The notes: generated from the sequence alone by a model not told the origin. A stretch of 64,000 nt of DNA from Enterococcus sp. DIV1094 (GCF_017316305.2 NZ_CP147250.1:1322001-1386000); one strand, 5' to 3'. Shown: positions 1 through 10,088, counted from the stretch's first letter. Numbers and translations: made by a program.

Positions 1-137
1 CAAGCGTTATTACAGAGCTTTGCTCATAAAACTTGTCTAACAACCTTTTTTATAAATAAGTAAAATAATTTCTGTTTGGTGAGTGGGTGTAGCTTCTAGC
101 TATCAGATGATGAAATCCTCGAAATTCCACTCGCTCA

Positions 138-722
138 CTAGTTGAATAATTGCTGAATCTCTTTTTCAGGTAGATTGATGTATTTGTAGCAAGTGCCGAC
201 TGAAACGCCGCATTTGGAAGAAATAAATTGGATCGTTTCTTTCTTTTCATAGTAAAGTCGACGAATTTTTTTGATTGTTTTGGCATCGATTTTTGGTCGA
301 CCGCCGATTTTTCCTTTTTTACGTGCTTCTTCTAATCCAATCAGTGTGCGTTCTTTGATCAATGCACACTCCATCTCAGCTAATCCTTCCATCAACTGGA
401 AGTAGACCGTCCCCATAGGTTCGCGAGTATCGATTTTTTCTGTGATGCTGACTAGATGTAACCCACGGTCTTTGAATAATTTCGTGAATTCTGTTAATTG
501 TCTTGTCGATTTTCCTAAATGGTGAAGTTGGCAAATAACCAATGTATCGCCTTGCTCCATTTTATCGATGACTTTCTCTAAGCAAATTGTGTCAGATAAA
601 GTATCTTTTTGACCATAAGTTTCGTGAAAAATTTCGTGACAACCAAAATCAGAGAGTTTTTGCATTTGAGCCGTCAAATCGACATCATTGATAGTTGTAC
701 GTGCATAACCGATAATCTTCAT
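138..722 (-). CDS. Serine recombinase (resolvase/invertase) homologue with degenerate active site
   Basis: 194 aa with the two-domain layout of small serine recombinases: an N-terminal resolvase fold (about 1-125), the connecting E-helix, and a C-terminal helix-turn-helix (about 143-183, starting GGRPKID). The length matches Tn3/gamma-delta resolvases and numbering aligns without gaps to gamma-delta. Residues that should be Ser10, Arg45, Asp67, Arg68 and Arg71 read Thr10, Thr45, His67, His68 and Lys71; only Arg8 of the core set remains. Strand cleavage therefore looks lost, while DNA binding could persist. The frame is intact, with a ribosome site (AAAGGA) before the ATG. It lies 111 bp downstream of rpiA on the same strand. 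I see no att or res sites beside it and no gene in 1-137. The fold is confident; a regulatory role is inference. Confidence 0.85.
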   Translation of the reverse strand: MKIIGYARTTINDVDLTAQMQKLSDFGCHEIFHETYGQKDTLSDTICLEKVIDKMEQGDTLVICQLHHLGKSTRQLTEFTKLFKDRGLHLVSITEKIDTREPMGTVYFQLMEGLAEMECALIKERTLIGLEEARKKGKIGGRPKIDAKTIKKIRRLYYEKKETIQFISSKCGVSVGTCYKYINLPEKEIQQLFN

Positions 723-833
723 GGTGATTCCTTTCTAGCAAAGTTTTCTAAGTGTTTGAGACAAGTAAAAATGTAGCATAAAGTAACTGAAAAAGATAGT
801 TTTTTTAGGTATTTTCAACGAATCTCTTTACCA

Positions 834-1517
834 TTATTTTTGAAAGGGAGTATCAAGTACATCCACGCCATTTTCAGAGGCAACGACTACCTTTGAAACC
901 ATATTTAAAAACAAGCCGTGTTCGACCACACCGACTAATTGATCCAAGTAAGCCGCTAATTTTTCAGGGTCTTCGATTCGTTCTAAATGAAGGTCAATAA
1001 TATAATGACCGCTATCTGTTAATACGGTCTCTCCAGCTTCCGTTTGGCGTAAGACAGGTTGATAGTTTTTTTCTTCAAAAAGACGCATCAATTGTTGAGA
1101 ACCATAAGGGATGACTTCGACAGGGAGTGGGAAGCGTCCTAATTGATCGACCATTTTTGACCCATCAACGATCCAGATCGTTTGTTTGGAATACGTTGCA
1201 ACGATCTTTTCAAACAATAGGGCAGCACCGCCACCTTTGATTCCTTGGAAATCCGCGCTGATCTCATCGGCACCATCGATCGTCAAATCGACCATCGAAA
1301 CTTCATCGATACTTTTCAAAGGGATACCTAAGCCTTCTGCTTGTGCTTTTGTGCCGCTAGAAGTAGTGACCCCAGTGATTTTCAATCCTTCTTCACGCAT
1401 GCGACGTCCGATTTCTTCTACCATATAATAAGCAGTTGATCCAGTTCCTAGTCCAACGATCATCCCGTCTTCAACAAATTCTGCTGCTTTGATACCTACT
1501 AATTGTTTTAAGTTCAT
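834..1517 (-). CDS. rpiA: Ribose-5-phosphate isomerase A
   Basis: 227 aa cytosolic enzyme interconverting ribose 5-phosphate and ribulose 5-phosphate in the non-oxidative pentose phosphate pathway. Family motifs are complete: phosphate loop GTGST (24-28), DGADE (81-85, with Asp81 and Asp84), KGGGAAL (94-100, Lys94) and the catalytic base Glu103, matching E. coli RpiA numbering. The length is typical. A GGAGGGATAGG ribosome site precedes the ATG. It is divergent from the str operon and may be cotranscribed with the recombinase-like gene downstream. Confidence 0.97.
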   Translation of the reverse strand: MNLKQLVGIKAAEFVEDGMIVGLGTGSTAYYMVEEIGRRMREEGLKITGVTTSSGTKAQAEGLGIPLKSIDEVSMVDLTIDGADEISADFQGIKGGGAALLFEKIVATYSKQTIWIVDGSKMVDQLGRFPLPVEVIPYGSQQLMRLFEEKNYQPVLRQTEAGETVLTDSGHYIIDLHLERIEDPEKLAAYLDQLVGVVEHGLFLNMVSKVVVASENGVDVLDTPFQK

Positions 1518-1587
1518 TCCTATCCCTCCAGCAATTTTGTAGCTCTTTACTTGCTATTTTAGCTTGATTTCAGCGAAAAAGATAGGG

Positions 1588-1615
1588 AGCATACCAGAAA
1601 TTTTATGGGACAGAA
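1588..1615 (-). promoter_or_regulatory. Probable rpiA promoter
   Basis: On the minus strand, TTCTGT and TATGCT are 16 bp apart. A TG one base upstream of the -10 makes it an extended -10 promoter. It lies 70 bp before the rpiA start, back to back with the str promoter. Confidence 0.45.
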
Positions 1616-1633
1616 AAAAATGTATATGTTTGG

Positions 1634-1662
1634 TTGACAATCTTTTTTATCCATGATATTCT
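1634..1662 (+). promoter_or_regulatory. str operon promoter
   Basis: A perfect TTGACA (1634-1639), 17 bp spacer and TATTCT (1657-1662), with an extended TG at 1654-1655. The strength fits the rpsL-rpsG-fusA(-tuf) operon that follows. Confidence 0.85.
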
Positions 1663-1824
1663 AACCAAGGTGCTTTATCTACAGGTCTCTGTTTAGGGAC
1701 GTGCTGACTGTTTATCAAAGCATATTTGATAAAGATGCATAACTTGCATTTATTTTTTATCGCAAAAAAAGAACCACCTGGATGTGTGGAACTAGATGTG
1801 AATCGTGGGAAGGAGGAACTAGGA
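1663..1824 (+). promoter_or_regulatory. Structured 5' leader of rpsL
   Basis: About 155 nt of untranslated leader. It contains a perfect 9-bp hairpin (TTTATCAAA 1711-1719, loop GCATA, TTTGATAAA 1725-1733) and a smaller GTCTCT/AGGGAC stem around 1686-1701. No T-run follows either stem, so these are not terminators. A role in ribosomal-protein feedback or mRNA stability is possible but unproven. Confidence 0.5.
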
Positions 1825-2238
1825 ATGCCTACAATTAACCAATTAGTACGTAAACCTCGTAAATCAAAGGTGGAAAAATCTAATTCACCTGCTTTGAACA
1901 AAGGATATAACAGCTTTAAGAAAACTCAAACAAACGTGAACTCTCCTCAAAAACGTGGGGTAGCTACACGTGTGGGTACAATGACACCTAAAAAACCGAA
2001 CTCAGCTTTACGTAAATATGCTCGTGTTCGTTTGTCAAACTTAATTGAAGTTACTGCTTATATCCCAGGGATTGGTCACAATTTACAAGAACACAGCGTG
2101 GTACTATTACGCGGTGGACGTGTAAAAGACTTACCAGGGGTACGTTACCATATCGTTCGTGGTGCACTTGATACTGCTGGTGTAAACGATCGTAAACAAA
2201 GCCGTTCTAAATACGGTACGAAAAGACCTAAAGCTTAA
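1825..2238 (+). CDS. rpsL: 30S ribosomal protein S12 (uS12)
   Basis: 137 aa decoding-centre protein. The start ATG at 1825 is set by AAGGAGG at 1810-1816; an in-frame upstream ATG at 1726 has no ribosome site and would add a non-homologous tail. The conserved [11 protein letters not shown] and GGRVKDLPG segments carry the wild-type lysines that are substituted in streptomycin-resistant mutants, so the S12 genotype is the sensitive form. First gene of the str operon. Confidence 0.98.
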   Translation: MPTINQLVRKPRKSKVEKSNSPALNKGYNSFKKTQTNVNSPQKRGVATRVGTMTPKKPNSALRKYARVRLSNLIEVTAYIPGIGHNLQEHSVVLLRGGRVKDLPGVRYHIVRGALDTAGVNDRKQSRSKYGTKRPKA

Positions 2239-2329
2239 TTTTAATTATTTACTACAAATGAAATTCGAACTTACTATATAATAGTCGTTCGATCAACTAT
2301 GAAGAATATTTCGGAAGGAGGAGTTACGG

Positions 2330-2800
2330 ATGCCACGTAAAGGTCCTGTTGCAAAACGTGATGTTTTACCAGATCCTATTTATAACTCAAAATTAGTAAC
2401 TCGCTTGATCAACCGTGTAATGGTTGACGGAAAACGCGGTGTTGCTGCTAATATTATCTATAATGCCTTTGATTTGATCAAAGAATCTACAGGTAACGAT
2501 CCATTAGAAGTGTTTGAACAAGCAATGAACAATGTTATGCCTGTTCTTGAAGTTAAAGCACGTCGTGTTGGGGGTTCAAACTATCAAGTACCAGTTGAAG
2601 TTCGCCCTGAACGTCGTACGACTTTAGCGCTACGTTGGGTAGTTAACTACGCTCGCTTGCGCGGTGAACACACAATGGAAGAACGCTTAGCGAAAGAAAT
2701 CATGGACGCTGCAAACAACACTGGAGCTTCTGTTAAAAAACGCGAAGACACACACAAAATGGCAGACGCGAACCGCGCATTTGCTCATTATCGTTGGTAA
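2330..2800 (+). CDS. rpsG: 30S ribosomal protein S7 (uS7)
   Basis: 156 aa, the standard length for S7, which nucleates assembly of the 30S head and contacts tRNA at the E site. It begins MPRKGPV and ends in the AHYRW tail typical of the family. GGAAGGAGG lies at the right distance from the ATG. It sits 91 bp after rpsL and 78 bp before fusA in the classic str order. Confidence 0.98.
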   Translation: MPRKGPVAKRDVLPDPIYNSKLVTRLINRVMVDGKRGVAANIIYNAFDLIKESTGNDPLEVFEQAMNNVMPVLEVKARRVGGSNYQVPVEVRPERRTTLALRWVVNYARLRGEHTMEERLAKEIMDAANNTGASVKKREDTHKMADANRAFAHYRW

Positions 2801-2878
2801 GATCCTCTCTGTCTGTCGGCTAACCCCGCAGCAGAAAGTCAATTTACAATCGATTTAAATAAAGAGAGGAGTAAGAAA

Positions 2879-4963
2879 ATGGCAAGAGAATTTTCGCTAG
2901 AAAAAACTCGTAATATTGGTATCATGGCTCACGTTGATGCAGGTAAAACTACAACAACAGAGCGTATCTTGTACTATACTGGTAAAATCCATAAAATCGG
3001 TGAAACTCACGAAGGAGCTTCACAGATGGACTGGATGGAGCAAGAACAAGAACGTGGTATCACAATTACATCTGCTGCCACTACTGCGCAGTGGAAAGGT
3101 TACCGCGTAAATATCATCGATACACCAGGACACGTAGACTTCACAATCGAAGTTCAACGTTCTCTACGTGTATTGGATGGTGCTGTAACTGTACTTGATG
3201 CACAATCAGGTGTTGAACCTCAAACAGAAACTGTTTGGCGTCAAGCAACTGAGTACCGAGTGCCTCGTATCGTATTCTGTAACAAAATGGATAAAATCGG
3301 TGCAGACTTCTTATACTCAGTAAAATCATTGCACGATCGCTTACAAGCGAACGCGCATCCAATCCAATTGCCAATCGGTTCTGAAGATAACTTCACAGGT
3401 ATCATTGACTTGGTAACGATGAAAGCAGAGATCTACACAAACGATCTAGGCACAGACATCCAAGAAACTGAAATCCCTGAAGAATATGCAGAACAAGCAC
3501 AAGAATGGCGTGAAAAATTAGTCGAAGCTGTTGCTGAAACAGACGAAGAACTAATGATGAAATATCTTGAAGGTGAAGAAATCACTCAAGAAGAATTAGT
3601 TGCTGGTATCCGCCGTGCAACAATCAACGTTGAGTTCTTCCCTGTATTGGCTGGTTCAGCATTCAAGAATAAAGGGGTCCAATTGATGTTGGATGCTGTT
3701 CTTGATTACTTGCCATCACCATTAGATATCGAAGCAATTAAAGGTATTGACTCAAAAACAGACGAAGAAACAACTCGTCCTGCAGATGACGAAGCTCCTT
3801 TTGCTTCATTAGCATTTAAAGTAATGACTGACCCATTCGTAGGTCGTCTAACTTTCTTCCGTGTCTATTCTGGTGTCCTTGAAAGTGGTTCATACGTATT
3901 GAACGCATCTAAAGGCAAAAAAGAACGTATCGGTCGTATTCTACAAATGCACGCAAACACTCGTCAAGAAATCGACAAAGTGTATTCAGGTGATATCGCC
4001 GCTGCTGTTGGATTGAAAGATACAACAACAGGGGACACATTGTGTGCGTTAGACGCGCCAGTTATCCTTGAATCAATCGAATTCCCAGAACCAGTTATCC
4101 AAGTCGCTGTTGAGCCTAAATCAAAAGCTGACCAAGATAAAATGGGTATTGCGTTGCAAAAACTTGCAGAAGAAGATCCTTCATTCCGTGTTGAAACAAA
4201 CGTTGAAACAGGTGAAACAGTTATCTCAGGTATGGGTGAGTTGCACTTGGACGTATTAGTAGACCGTATGAAACGCGAATTTAAAGTTGAAGCAAACGTT
4301 GGTGCGCCTCAAGTTTCTTACCGCGAAACATTCCGTGAAGCAACTAAAGCGGAAGGTAAATTCGTACGTCAGTCTGGTGGTAAAGGTCAATACGGTCACG
4401 TATGGGTTGAATTTACACCAAACGAAGAAGGAAAAGGCTTCGAATTCGAAAACGCAATCGTTGGTGGTGTGGTTCCACGTGAATACATCCCAGCAGTTGA
4501 AAAAGGATTAGAAGAATCAATGAATAACGGTGTTCTTGCTGGTTATCCATTAGTGGATATCAAAGCAAAACTTTACGATGGTTCATACCATGACGTCGAT
4601 TCAAATGAAACAGCGTTCCGTGTTGCTGCATCTATGTCTCTAAGAGCTGCTGCAAAACACGCACGCCCTGTGATCCTTGAACCAATGATGAAAGTTACGA
4701 TCACTGTACCAGAAGATTACTTAGGTGATATCATGGGACACGTAACAAGCCGTCGCGGACGTGTTGAAGGAATGGAAGCACACGGTAACTCACAAATCGT
4801 TAATGCAATCGTTCCATTGGCAGAAATGTTCGGATATGCAACAACATTGCGTTCAGCAACTCAAGGACGTGGTACATTCATGATGGTATTTGACCACTAC
4901 GAAGACGTACCAAAATCTGTTCAAGAAGAAATCATTAAGAAAAACGGCGGAAAAGCTGAATAA
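2879..4963 (+). CDS. fusA: Elongation factor G
   Basis: 694 aa translocase GTPase. The G domain shows AHVDAGKTT (17-25), RGITI (about 60), DTPGHVDF and NKMD, followed by domains II-V in normal proportion; the C terminus is lysine-rich. It drives tRNA-mRNA translocation and, with RRF, ribosome recycling. Third gene of the str operon; AGAGAGGAG precedes the ATG. No truncation and no second copy in the window. Confidence 0.98.
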   Translation: MAREFSLEKTRNIGIMAHVDAGKTTTTERILYYTGKIHKIGETHEGASQMDWMEQEQERGITITSAATTAQWKGYRVNIIDTPGHVDFTIEVQRSLRVLDGAVTVLDAQSGVEPQTETVWRQATEYRVPRIVFCNKMDKIGADFLYSVKSLHDRLQANAHPIQLPIGSEDNFTGIIDLVTMKAEIYTNDLGTDIQETEIPEEYAEQAQEWREKLVEAVAETDEELMMKYLEGEEITQEELVAGIRRATINVEFFPVLAGSAFKNKGVQLMLDAVLDYLPSPLDIEAIKGIDSKTDEETTRPADDEAPFASLAFKVMTDPFVGRLTFFRVYSGVLESGSYVLNASKGKKERIGRILQMHANTRQEIDKVYSGDIAAAVGLKDTTTGDTLCALDAPVILESIEFPEPVIQVAVEPKSKADQDKMGIALQKLAEEDPSFRVETNVETGETVISGMGELHLDVLVDRMKREFKVEANVGAPQVSYRETFREATKAEGKFVRQSGGKGQYGHVWVEFTPNEEGKGFEFENAIVGGVVPREYIPAVEKGLEESMNNGVLAGYPLVDIKAKLYDGSYHDVDSNETAFRVAASMSLRAAAKHARPVILEPMMKVTITVPEDYLGDIMGHVTSRRGRVEGMEAHGNSQIVNAIVPLAEMFGYATTLRSATQGRGTFMMVFDHYEDVPKSVQEEIIKKNGGKAE

Positions 4964-4979
4964 TTTCTTAAGGCAAGGT

Positions 4980-5018
4980 AGTCTCGTGAAGAGATTTATC
5001 TAGAGACTGTATTTTTTA
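4980..5018 (+). terminator. Weak terminator or attenuator between fusA and tuf
   Basis: AGTCTC (4980-4985) can pair with GAGACT (5003-5008) around a 17-nt loop, followed by GTATTTTTT. The 6-bp stem is short, so partial read-through into tuf is likely. Confidence 0.35.
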
Positions 5019-5055
5019 TGCAGTTTCGTGTAAAATAACTTTTGATGATACGGGC

Positions 5056-5083
5056 ATGTGATTGGCAGTTTTGTCCATCACAT
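5056..5083 (+). promoter_or_regulatory. Hairpin in tuf leader
   Basis: ATGTGAT (5056-5062) pairs with ATCACAT (5077-5083), with an inner GG/CC pair. It lies 50 nt before the tuf start and has no T-run. It could be an mRNA stability or processing element. Confidence 0.35.
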
Positions 5084-5136
5084 ACCTATCAGACAAATAA
5101 AAAATTAAACTGTAATTTTAGGGAGGATATTTTAAA

Positions 5137-6324
5137 ATGGCAAAAGAAAAATTTGACCGTTCGAAACCACACGTTAACATTGGTACTATCGGACACGTTG
5201 ACCATGGTAAAACAACTTTAACAGCTGCAATCACAACTGTACTATCTAAGAAAAACGGCGGCCAAGCAATGGCTTACGATCAAATCGATGGTGCTCCAGA
5301 AGAACGCGAACGCGGAATCACTATCTCAACAGCTCACGTTGAGTACGAAACTGACGCACGTCACTACGCTCACGTTGACTGCCCAGGACACGCGGACTAC
5401 GTTAAAAACATGATCACTGGTGCTGCTCAAATGGACGGAGCAATCTTAGTTGTTTCTGCTGCTGACGGCCCTATGCCTCAAACTCGTGAACACATCCTAT
5501 TATCTCGTCAAGTTGGTGTACCATACATCGTTGTATTCTTGAACAAAGTAGATATGGTTGATGATGAAGAATTACTAGAATTAGTTGAAATGGAAGTTCG
5601 TGACCTATTAACAGAATACGAATTCCCTGGTGACGATGTTCCTGTAATCGCTGGTTCAGCTTTAAGAGCTTTAGAAGGCGACGCTTCATACGAAGAAAAA
5701 ATTCTTGAATTGATGGCTGCAGTTGACGAATATATCCCAACTCCAGAACGTGACAACGACAAACCATTCATGATGCCAGTTGAGGACGTATTCTCAATCA
5801 CTGGTCGTGGTACTGTTGCTACAGGACGTGTTGAACGTGGACAAGTTCGTGTTGGTGACGTTATCGATATCGTTGGTATCGCAGAAGAAACAGCTCAAAC
5901 AACAGTAACTGGTGTTGAAATGTTCCGTAAATTATTAGACTACGCTGAAGCAGGCGATAACATTGGTGCGTTACTACGTGGTGTTTCACGTGAAGACATC
6001 CAACGTGGTCAAGTTTTAGCTAAACCAGGTACAATTACACCTCATACAAAATTCTCTGCAGAAGTATACGTGTTGACTAAAGAAGAAGGTGGACGTCATA
6101 CTCCATTCTTCACTAACTACCGTCCACAATTCTACTTCCGTACGACTGACGTAACTGGTGTTGTTGAATTACCAGAAGGAACTGAAATGGTTATGCCTGG
6201 CGACAACGTAACAATGGAAGTTGAATTAATCCACCCAATCGCTATCGAAAACGGTACTAAATTCTCAATCCGTGAAGGCGGACGTACAGTTGGTGCCGGT
6301 GTCGTTACAGAAATCAAAGCTTAA
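5137..6324 (+). CDS. tuf: Elongation factor Tu
   Basis: 395 aa GTPase that delivers aminoacyl-tRNA to the ribosome. GHVDHGKTT (19-27), [13 protein letters not shown] (about 81-88) and NKVD (about 136-139) are intact, and domains 2 and 3 are full length. Codon use is strongly biased, as expected for the most abundant protein. It is separated from fusA by 173 bp with hairpins, so it probably has both read-through and its own transcription. A strong terminator follows. Confidence 0.98.
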   Translation: MAKEKFDRSKPHVNIGTIGHVDHGKTTLTAAITTVLSKKNGGQAMAYDQIDGAPEERERGITISTAHVEYETDARHYAHVDCPGHADYVKNMITGAAQMDGAILVVSAADGPMPQTREHILLSRQVGVPYIVVFLNKVDMVDDEELLELVEMEVRDLLTEYEFPGDDVPVIAGSALRALEGDASYEEKILELMAAVDEYIPTPERDNDKPFMMPVEDVFSITGRGTVATGRVERGQVRVGDVIDIVGIAEETAQTTVTGVEMFRKLLDYAEAGDNIGALLRGVSREDIQRGQVLAKPGTITPHTKFSAEVYVLTKEEGGRHTPFFTNYRPQFYFRTTDVTGVVELPEGTEMVMPGDNVTMEVELIHPIAIENGTKFSIREGGRTVGAGVVTEIKA

Positions 6325-6364
6325 TTCATTTTAAGCCTAATGAAGTAACATCTATTCGGACGTT

Positions 6365-6409
6365 AAAGTTCGAGGTAAGGATCTTGATCCTTTGCCTCGA
6401 ACTTTTTTT
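6365..6409 (+). terminator. tuf terminator
   Basis: A 19-bp stem (6365-6383 with 6386-6404, one G-U-type mismatch) has a TT loop and runs into a T-run ending at 6409. It closes the str operon. Confidence 0.92.
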
Positions 6410-6453
6410 ATGTAAAAGATGCGTGTCTTGTTTTGGCGAGCGTTTCCTCTTAA

Positions 6454-6516
6454 TTAAATCGCGTGATCATGTGTGTGCTGTCCCCACCCAAACAATGACA
6501 TAGATGAAAACAACAC
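6454..6516 (-). CDS. Possible 20-residue micro-ORF
   Basis: On the minus strand a full AAGGAGG (6526-6532) is followed 9 nt later by GTG and 20 codons ending in ...HTHDHAI and TAA. An ATG at 6522-6520 is in the same frame but only 3 nt from the ribosome site. The product is short, mildly hydrophobic at the N end and histidine-rich at the C end. I do not recognise it. The ribosome site is the main evidence; it could be chance. Confidence 0.3.
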   Translation of the reverse strand: MLFSSMSLFGWGQHTHDHAI

Positions 6517-6544
6517 AAGCATTCACCTCCTTGTTCGTTTATAA

Positions 6545-6574
6545 TTGATTTTATGAAAGGGAACATTCTACTAT
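6545..6574 (+). promoter_or_regulatory. Possible promoter of the small membrane protein gene
   Basis: TTGATT (6545-6550) and TACTAT (6569-6574), 18 bp apart, upstream of a good ribosome site at 6601. Tentative. Confidence 0.35.
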
Positions 6575-6616
6575 AAAATATATACCATCATGCTTTTTCT
6601 AGGAGGCTGTCGTTTG

Positions 6617-6874
6617 ATGAAAATATTTAGAGAATACAAGGCTACAAAACAACCGACAGATGATTTTCTCTCATGGCTATTTATTAGAAGAATAAATCTA
6701 AGAGTAAAATTGTTGTTTATTGCAATTTTATGGATAGGGTGGCTAAGATTTGCTTTCGACTTAGTATTCATGGTTCGTGTCTTTCAATTTGTCTTTATAG
6801 GATTTCTTATTTATTTAATGTATCTTTTGGTACTGCTTATCAAAAAAATAGCAAAGTTCATTGTTCGCCGTTGA
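6617..6874 (+). CDS. Small two-helix membrane protein, unknown function
   Basis: 85 aa from the ATG at 6617, chosen because AGGAGG (6601-6606) lies 10 nt upstream; the in-frame ATG at 6590 has no ribosome site. After a charged N terminus (MKIFREYKATKQ) come two hydrophobic stretches (about 29-48 and 50-72) and a basic tail (KKIAKFIVRR), so both ends are probably cytoplasmic. It is a stand-alone gene between the tuf and S10 transcription units with its own terminator. I do not recognise a family. Confidence 0.6.
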   Translation: MKIFREYKATKQPTDDFLSWLFIRRINLRVKLLFIAILWIGWLRFAFDLVFMVRVFQFVFIGFLIYLMYLLVLLIKKIAKFIVRR

Positions 6875-6913
6875 TCCTTCACTTTTGCAAGTAATACATA
6901 AAGAAATGTTTTG

Positions 6914-6946
6914 AGCCAACTCTCCATGTTGAGGGTTGGCTTTTTC
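6914..6946 (+). terminator. Terminator after the small membrane protein gene
   Basis: AGCCAACTCTC (6914-6924) pairs with GAGGGTTGGCT (6931-6941) around a 6-nt loop, then TTTTTC. It isolates the S10 operon from upstream transcription. Confidence 0.85.
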
Positions 6947-7068
6947 TGGCATAGTTGGAAGAAACTAAAAGAAAAACAGCAAATTCACTTGTACATAGAG
7001 AAGGATTTCTCTTTTCTCAATAAAATGAAAACTTATGAAAATAAAATGTTTTTTACAGCAAAAAAACC

Positions 7069-7097
7069 TTGCGTTGTGCATTTAGATATATTATAAT
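7069..7097 (+). promoter_or_regulatory. S10 operon promoter
   Basis: TTGCGT (7069-7074), 17 bp spacer, perfect TATAAT (7092-7097). It lies 170 bp upstream of rpsJ and is the obvious start of the long ribosomal-protein transcript. Confidence 0.8.
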
Positions 7098-7104
7098 GAC
7101 AAAG

Positions 7105-7266
7105 GTGCGTTTACCTTAGGTGAATGGCACAGACGAAATCAAAATGATTTTGTCGGCTAAGAAACGAGAGGTTGCGACACGCCCGGACGCTTTGCCACGA
7201 ACGAGCGTGACGGAAATTTTCGTGGAGCTATGTCTACTTTTCAAAATAGGCGAAGGAGGGAACAAG
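7105..7266 (+). promoter_or_regulatory. Structured 5' leader of the S10 operon
   Basis: About 160 nt untranslated leader with two clear stems: GACGAAATC/GATTTTGTC (7132-7140 with 7146-7154, 5-nt loop) and CCACGAA/TTCGTGG (7195-7201 with 7219-7225). The S10 leader is the L4-binding regulatory site in E. coli. Whether this one binds L4 or another ribosomal protein cannot be told from sequence alone. The same stretch is weakly open in the rpsJ frame, which is why rpsJ is easily over-extended. Confidence 0.5.
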
Positions 7267-7575
7267 ATGGCAAAACAAAAAATTCGTATCCGTTTAAAAG
7301 CGTATGAACACCGTATTTTAGATCAATCAGCGGATAAAATCGTGGAAACTGCAAAAAGAACTGGAGCTGGCGTTTCTGGTCCAATTCCATTACCAACTGA
7401 ACGCAGTCTTTACACAGTTATTCGTGCGACGCACAAATACAAAGATTCACGCGAACAATTCGAAATGCGTACACACAAACGTCTTATCGACATTGTGAAC
7501 CCAACACCAAAAACAGTTGATGCTTTAATGAAGCTTGACTTACCATCAGGTGTTAACATCGAAATCAAACTATAA
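7267..7575 (+). CDS. rpsJ: 30S ribosomal protein S10 (uS10)
   Basis: 102 aa, the family length, from ATG 7267 behind GAAGGAGG. It begins [15 protein letters not shown] and contains the conserved PLPT loop region that NusB/NusG-type antitermination factors contact in other bacteria. First gene of the S10 operon. Starting at upstream in-frame codons would add about 49 residues of leader translation with no homology. Confidence 0.98.
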   Translation: MAKQKIRIRLKAYEHRILDQSADKIVETAKRTGAGVSGPIPLPTERSLYTVIRATHKYKDSREQFEMRTHKRLIDIVNPTPKTVDALMKLDLPSGVNIEIKL

Positions 7576-7606
7576 AAACTAAACTAATAATAATGGAGGT
7601 GTACTC

Positions 7607-8236
7607 ATGACCAAAGGAATCTTAGGGAAAAAAGTGGGAATGACACAAATCTTCACTGAATCTGGCGAATTAATTCCAGTTACTGTTGTAGAAGCTACGC
7701 CAAACGTAGTACTACAAGTGAAAACAATGGAAACTGATGGCTACGAAGCTATTCAAGTTGGTTACCAAGATATGCGTGAAGTTTTATCAAACAAACCTGC
7801 GAAAGGTCATGTTGCAAAAGCAAACACGGCTCCTAAGCGCTTCATTCGTGAATTCAAAAATGTTGAGCTAGGAGAATATGAAGTAGGAAAAGAAATTACA
7901 GTTGATGTTTTCCAAGCAGGAGACATTATTGATGTAACAGGTACTACGAAAGGTAAAGGATTCCAAGGGGTTATCAAACGTCACGGCCAAAGCCGCGGAC
8001 CAATGGCTCACGGTTCTCGCTACCATCGTCGTCCTGGGTCAATGGGTCCAGTTGCACCTAACCGTGTATTCAAAAACAAACGTCTTGCTGGCCGTATGGG
8101 TGGCAACCGCGTAACTATCCAAAACTTGGAAGTTGTACGTGTAGATGCTGAAAGAAACGTAATCTTGATCAAAGGTAACGTTCCTGGAGCGAAAAAATCA
8201 TTAATCACTATCAAATCAGCTGTGAAAGCTAAATAA
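7607..8236 (+). CDS. rplC: 50S ribosomal protein L3 (uL3)
   Basis: 209 aa. It starts [16 protein letters not shown], the family signature. The long central loop near residues 120-165 reaches toward the peptidyl transferase centre ([15 protein letters not shown] segment). It lies 31 bp after rpsJ with a good ribosome site. An early assembly protein of the 50S subunit. Confidence 0.98.
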   Translation: MTKGILGKKVGMTQIFTESGELIPVTVVEATPNVVLQVKTMETDGYEAIQVGYQDMREVLSNKPAKGHVAKANTAPKRFIREFKNVELGEYEVGKEITVDVFQAGDIIDVTGTTKGKGFQGVIKRHGQSRGPMAHGSRYHRRPGSMGPVAPNRVFKNKRLAGRMGGNRVTIQNLEVVRVDAERNVILIKGNVPGAKKSLITIKSAVKAK

Positions 8237-8263
8237 TAGTAGGAAGAAAGGAGGAACTAAGGA

Positions 8264-8887
8264 ATGCCGAATGTAGCATTATTCAAACAAGATGGAAGCC
8301 AAAACGGTGAAATCACTCTTAACGAAGAAATCTTCGGAATTGAACCAAATGAAAGTGTTGTATACGACGCAATCGTTATGCAACGTGCATCATTAAGACA
8401 AGGAACTCATGCGGTTAAAAACCGTAGCGCTGTTCGAGGCGGTGGCCGTAAACCATGGCGCCAAAAAGGAACTGGTCGTGCTCGTCAAGGATCAATCCGT
8501 TCACCACAATGGCGTGGAGGTGGCGTAGTCTTCGGACCAACACCACGTTCTTACAGCTACAAACTTCCTAAAAAAGTTCGTCGCTTAGCAATGAAATCTG
8601 TATTGTCAGAAAAAGTTGCTGAAAACAACTTGGTAGCAATCGAAGGATTGAGCTTTGATGCACCAAAAACAAAAGAATTCAAAGAAGTTCTTGCTAAATT
8701 ATCTATTGACTCTAAAGTATTGGTTGTACTAGAACCTGGTAACGACTTTGCAGCTTTATCTGCACGTAACTTATCAAACGTTTCTGTAGTAACTTCTGAT
8801 AACGTTAGCGTTCTAGATGTTGTATCAAATACAAAAGTTTTAGCAACACAAACTGCTCTTACTCAAATTGAGGAGGTGCTTGCATAA
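8264..8887 (+). CDS. rplD: 50S ribosomal protein L4 (uL4)
   Basis: 207 aa. The extended loop (about residues 45-90, [18 protein letters not shown]) lines the exit tunnel where macrolides bind; no insertion or deletion is visible there. In E. coli L4 also represses its own operon through the S10 leader. Its TAA overlaps the ATG of rplW (TAATG), implying translational coupling. Confidence 0.98.
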   Translation: MPNVALFKQDGSQNGEITLNEEIFGIEPNESVVYDAIVMQRASLRQGTHAVKNRSAVRGGGRKPWRQKGTGRARQGSIRSPQWRGGGVVFGPTPRSYSYKLPKKVRRLAMKSVLSEKVAENNLVAIEGLSFDAPKTKEFKEVLAKLSIDSKVLVVLEPGNDFAALSARNLSNVSVVTSDNVSVLDVVSNTKVLATQTALTQIEEVLA

Positions 8888-9177
8888 TGAACTTACTAGA
8901 CGTAATCAAACGCCCAGTGATCACTGAGAAATCAATGCTTGCCATGGATGACAAGAAATATACTTTCGAAGTAGACACTCGCGCAAACAAAACTTTAGTA
9001 AAACAAGCGGTTGAAGCTGCTTTTGACGTAAAAGTCAAAAACGTGAACATCGTGAACGTACGTGCGAAATTCAAACGTATGGGCAAATATGCAGGATATA
9101 CGAAAAAACGTCGCAAAGCGATCGTTACATTGACTGAAGATTCAAAAGAAATCCAATTATTCGATGCTGCTGAATAA
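8887..9177 (+). CDS. rplW: 50S ribosomal protein L23 (uL23)
   Basis: 96 aa protein at the tunnel exit, the docking site for trigger factor and SRP. It starts at an ATG sharing one base with the rplD stop, and its ribosome site (GAGGTG) lies inside the rplD end. The typical [11 protein letters not shown] terminus and the K-rich loop near residue 65-75 are present. Confidence 0.97.
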   Translation: MNLLDVIKRPVITEKSMLAMDDKKYTFEVDTRANKTLVKQAVEAAFDVKVKNVNIVNVRAKFKRMGKYAGYTKKRRKAIVTLTEDSKEIQLFDAAE

Positions 9178-9215
9178 GCATTGCTCGATGACTGATTAAA
9201 TTAGGAGGGGAAAAC

Positions 9216-10046
9216 GTGGCGATTAAAAAGTACAAACCTACCACAAATGGCCGTCGTAACATGACAGGTTCTGATTTTGCTGAAATCACAACATCAACAC
9301 CTGAAAAAACATTGTTACAGCCATTGAAAAACCATGCTGGACGTAACAACAACGGCCGCATCACTGTACGTCATCAAGGTGGCGGACACAAACGCCAATA
9401 CCGCGTGATCGATTTCAAACGTAACAAAGACAACGTTGTTGCTACTGTTCAAACGATCGAATATGATCCAAACCGTTCAGCTAACATCGCGTTAGTACAT
9501 TATGAAGATGGAGTGAAAGCTTACATCTTAGCACCAAAAGGACTACAAGTTGGAATGAAACTTGTTTCAGGTCCAGAAGCAGATATCAAAGTCGGAAATG
9601 CTCTTCCTTTAGAAAACATTCCAGTTGGTACTGTGATCCACAATATTGAAATGAAACCTGGTAAAGGTGGACAATTGATCCGTTCTGCTGGTACAAGTGC
9701 TCAAGTACTTGGTAAAGAAGGCAAATACGTATTGATCCGCTTAAACTCTGGTGAAGTTCGCATGATCTTAGCTGCATGCCGTGCAACAATCGGTTCTGTA
9801 GGTAACGAACAACATGAACTTATCAATATTGGTAAAGCTGGCCGCTCTCGTTGGATGCGTAAACGCCCAACTGTACGTGGTAGCGTAATGAACCCTAACG
9901 ATCACCCACACGGTGGTGGTGAAGGTAAAGCTCCAATCGGGCGTAAAGCTCCAGTTTCTCCTTGGGGTCAACCAGCTCTTGGTTACAAAACTCGTAACAA
10001 GAAAGCTAAATCAGACAAACTTATCGTTCGTCGTAAAAATAAATAA
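9216..10046 (+). CDS. rplB: 50S ribosomal protein L2 (uL2)
   Basis: 276 aa, GTG start behind TAGGAGGGG. It has the OB-fold and SH3-like domains plus the conserved HPHGGGEG loop (about 227-235), whose histidine sits near the peptidyl transferase centre. C-terminal tail [12 protein letters not shown] is typical. Confidence 0.98.
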   Translation: MAIKKYKPTTNGRRNMTGSDFAEITTSTPEKTLLQPLKNHAGRNNNGRITVRHQGGGHKRQYRVIDFKRNKDNVVATVQTIEYDPNRSANIALVHYEDGVKAYILAPKGLQVGMKLVSGPEADIKVGNALPLENIPVGTVIHNIEMKPGKGGQLIRSAGTSAQVLGKEGKYVLIRLNSGEVRMILAACRATIGSVGNEQHELINIGKAGRSRWMRKRPTVRGSVMNPNDHPHGGGEGKAPIGRKAPVSPWGQPALGYKTRNKKAKSDKLIVRRKNK

Positions 10047-10088
10047 TTACTTTGACCATGTGTCGCACATTTTGAGAGGAGGTTCACC

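Noticed and set aside
5471..5801. Minus-strand ORFs inside tuf
   Set aside because: Shadow frames produced by strong codon bias; no ribosome sites. The same holds for antisense ORFs in rpsE, smc, gshF, fusA and opp genes.
6911..7096. ORF of 61 codons before the S10 promoter
   Set aside because: It begins inside a terminator hairpin, has no ribosome site and ends in the -10 box of the S10 promoter.
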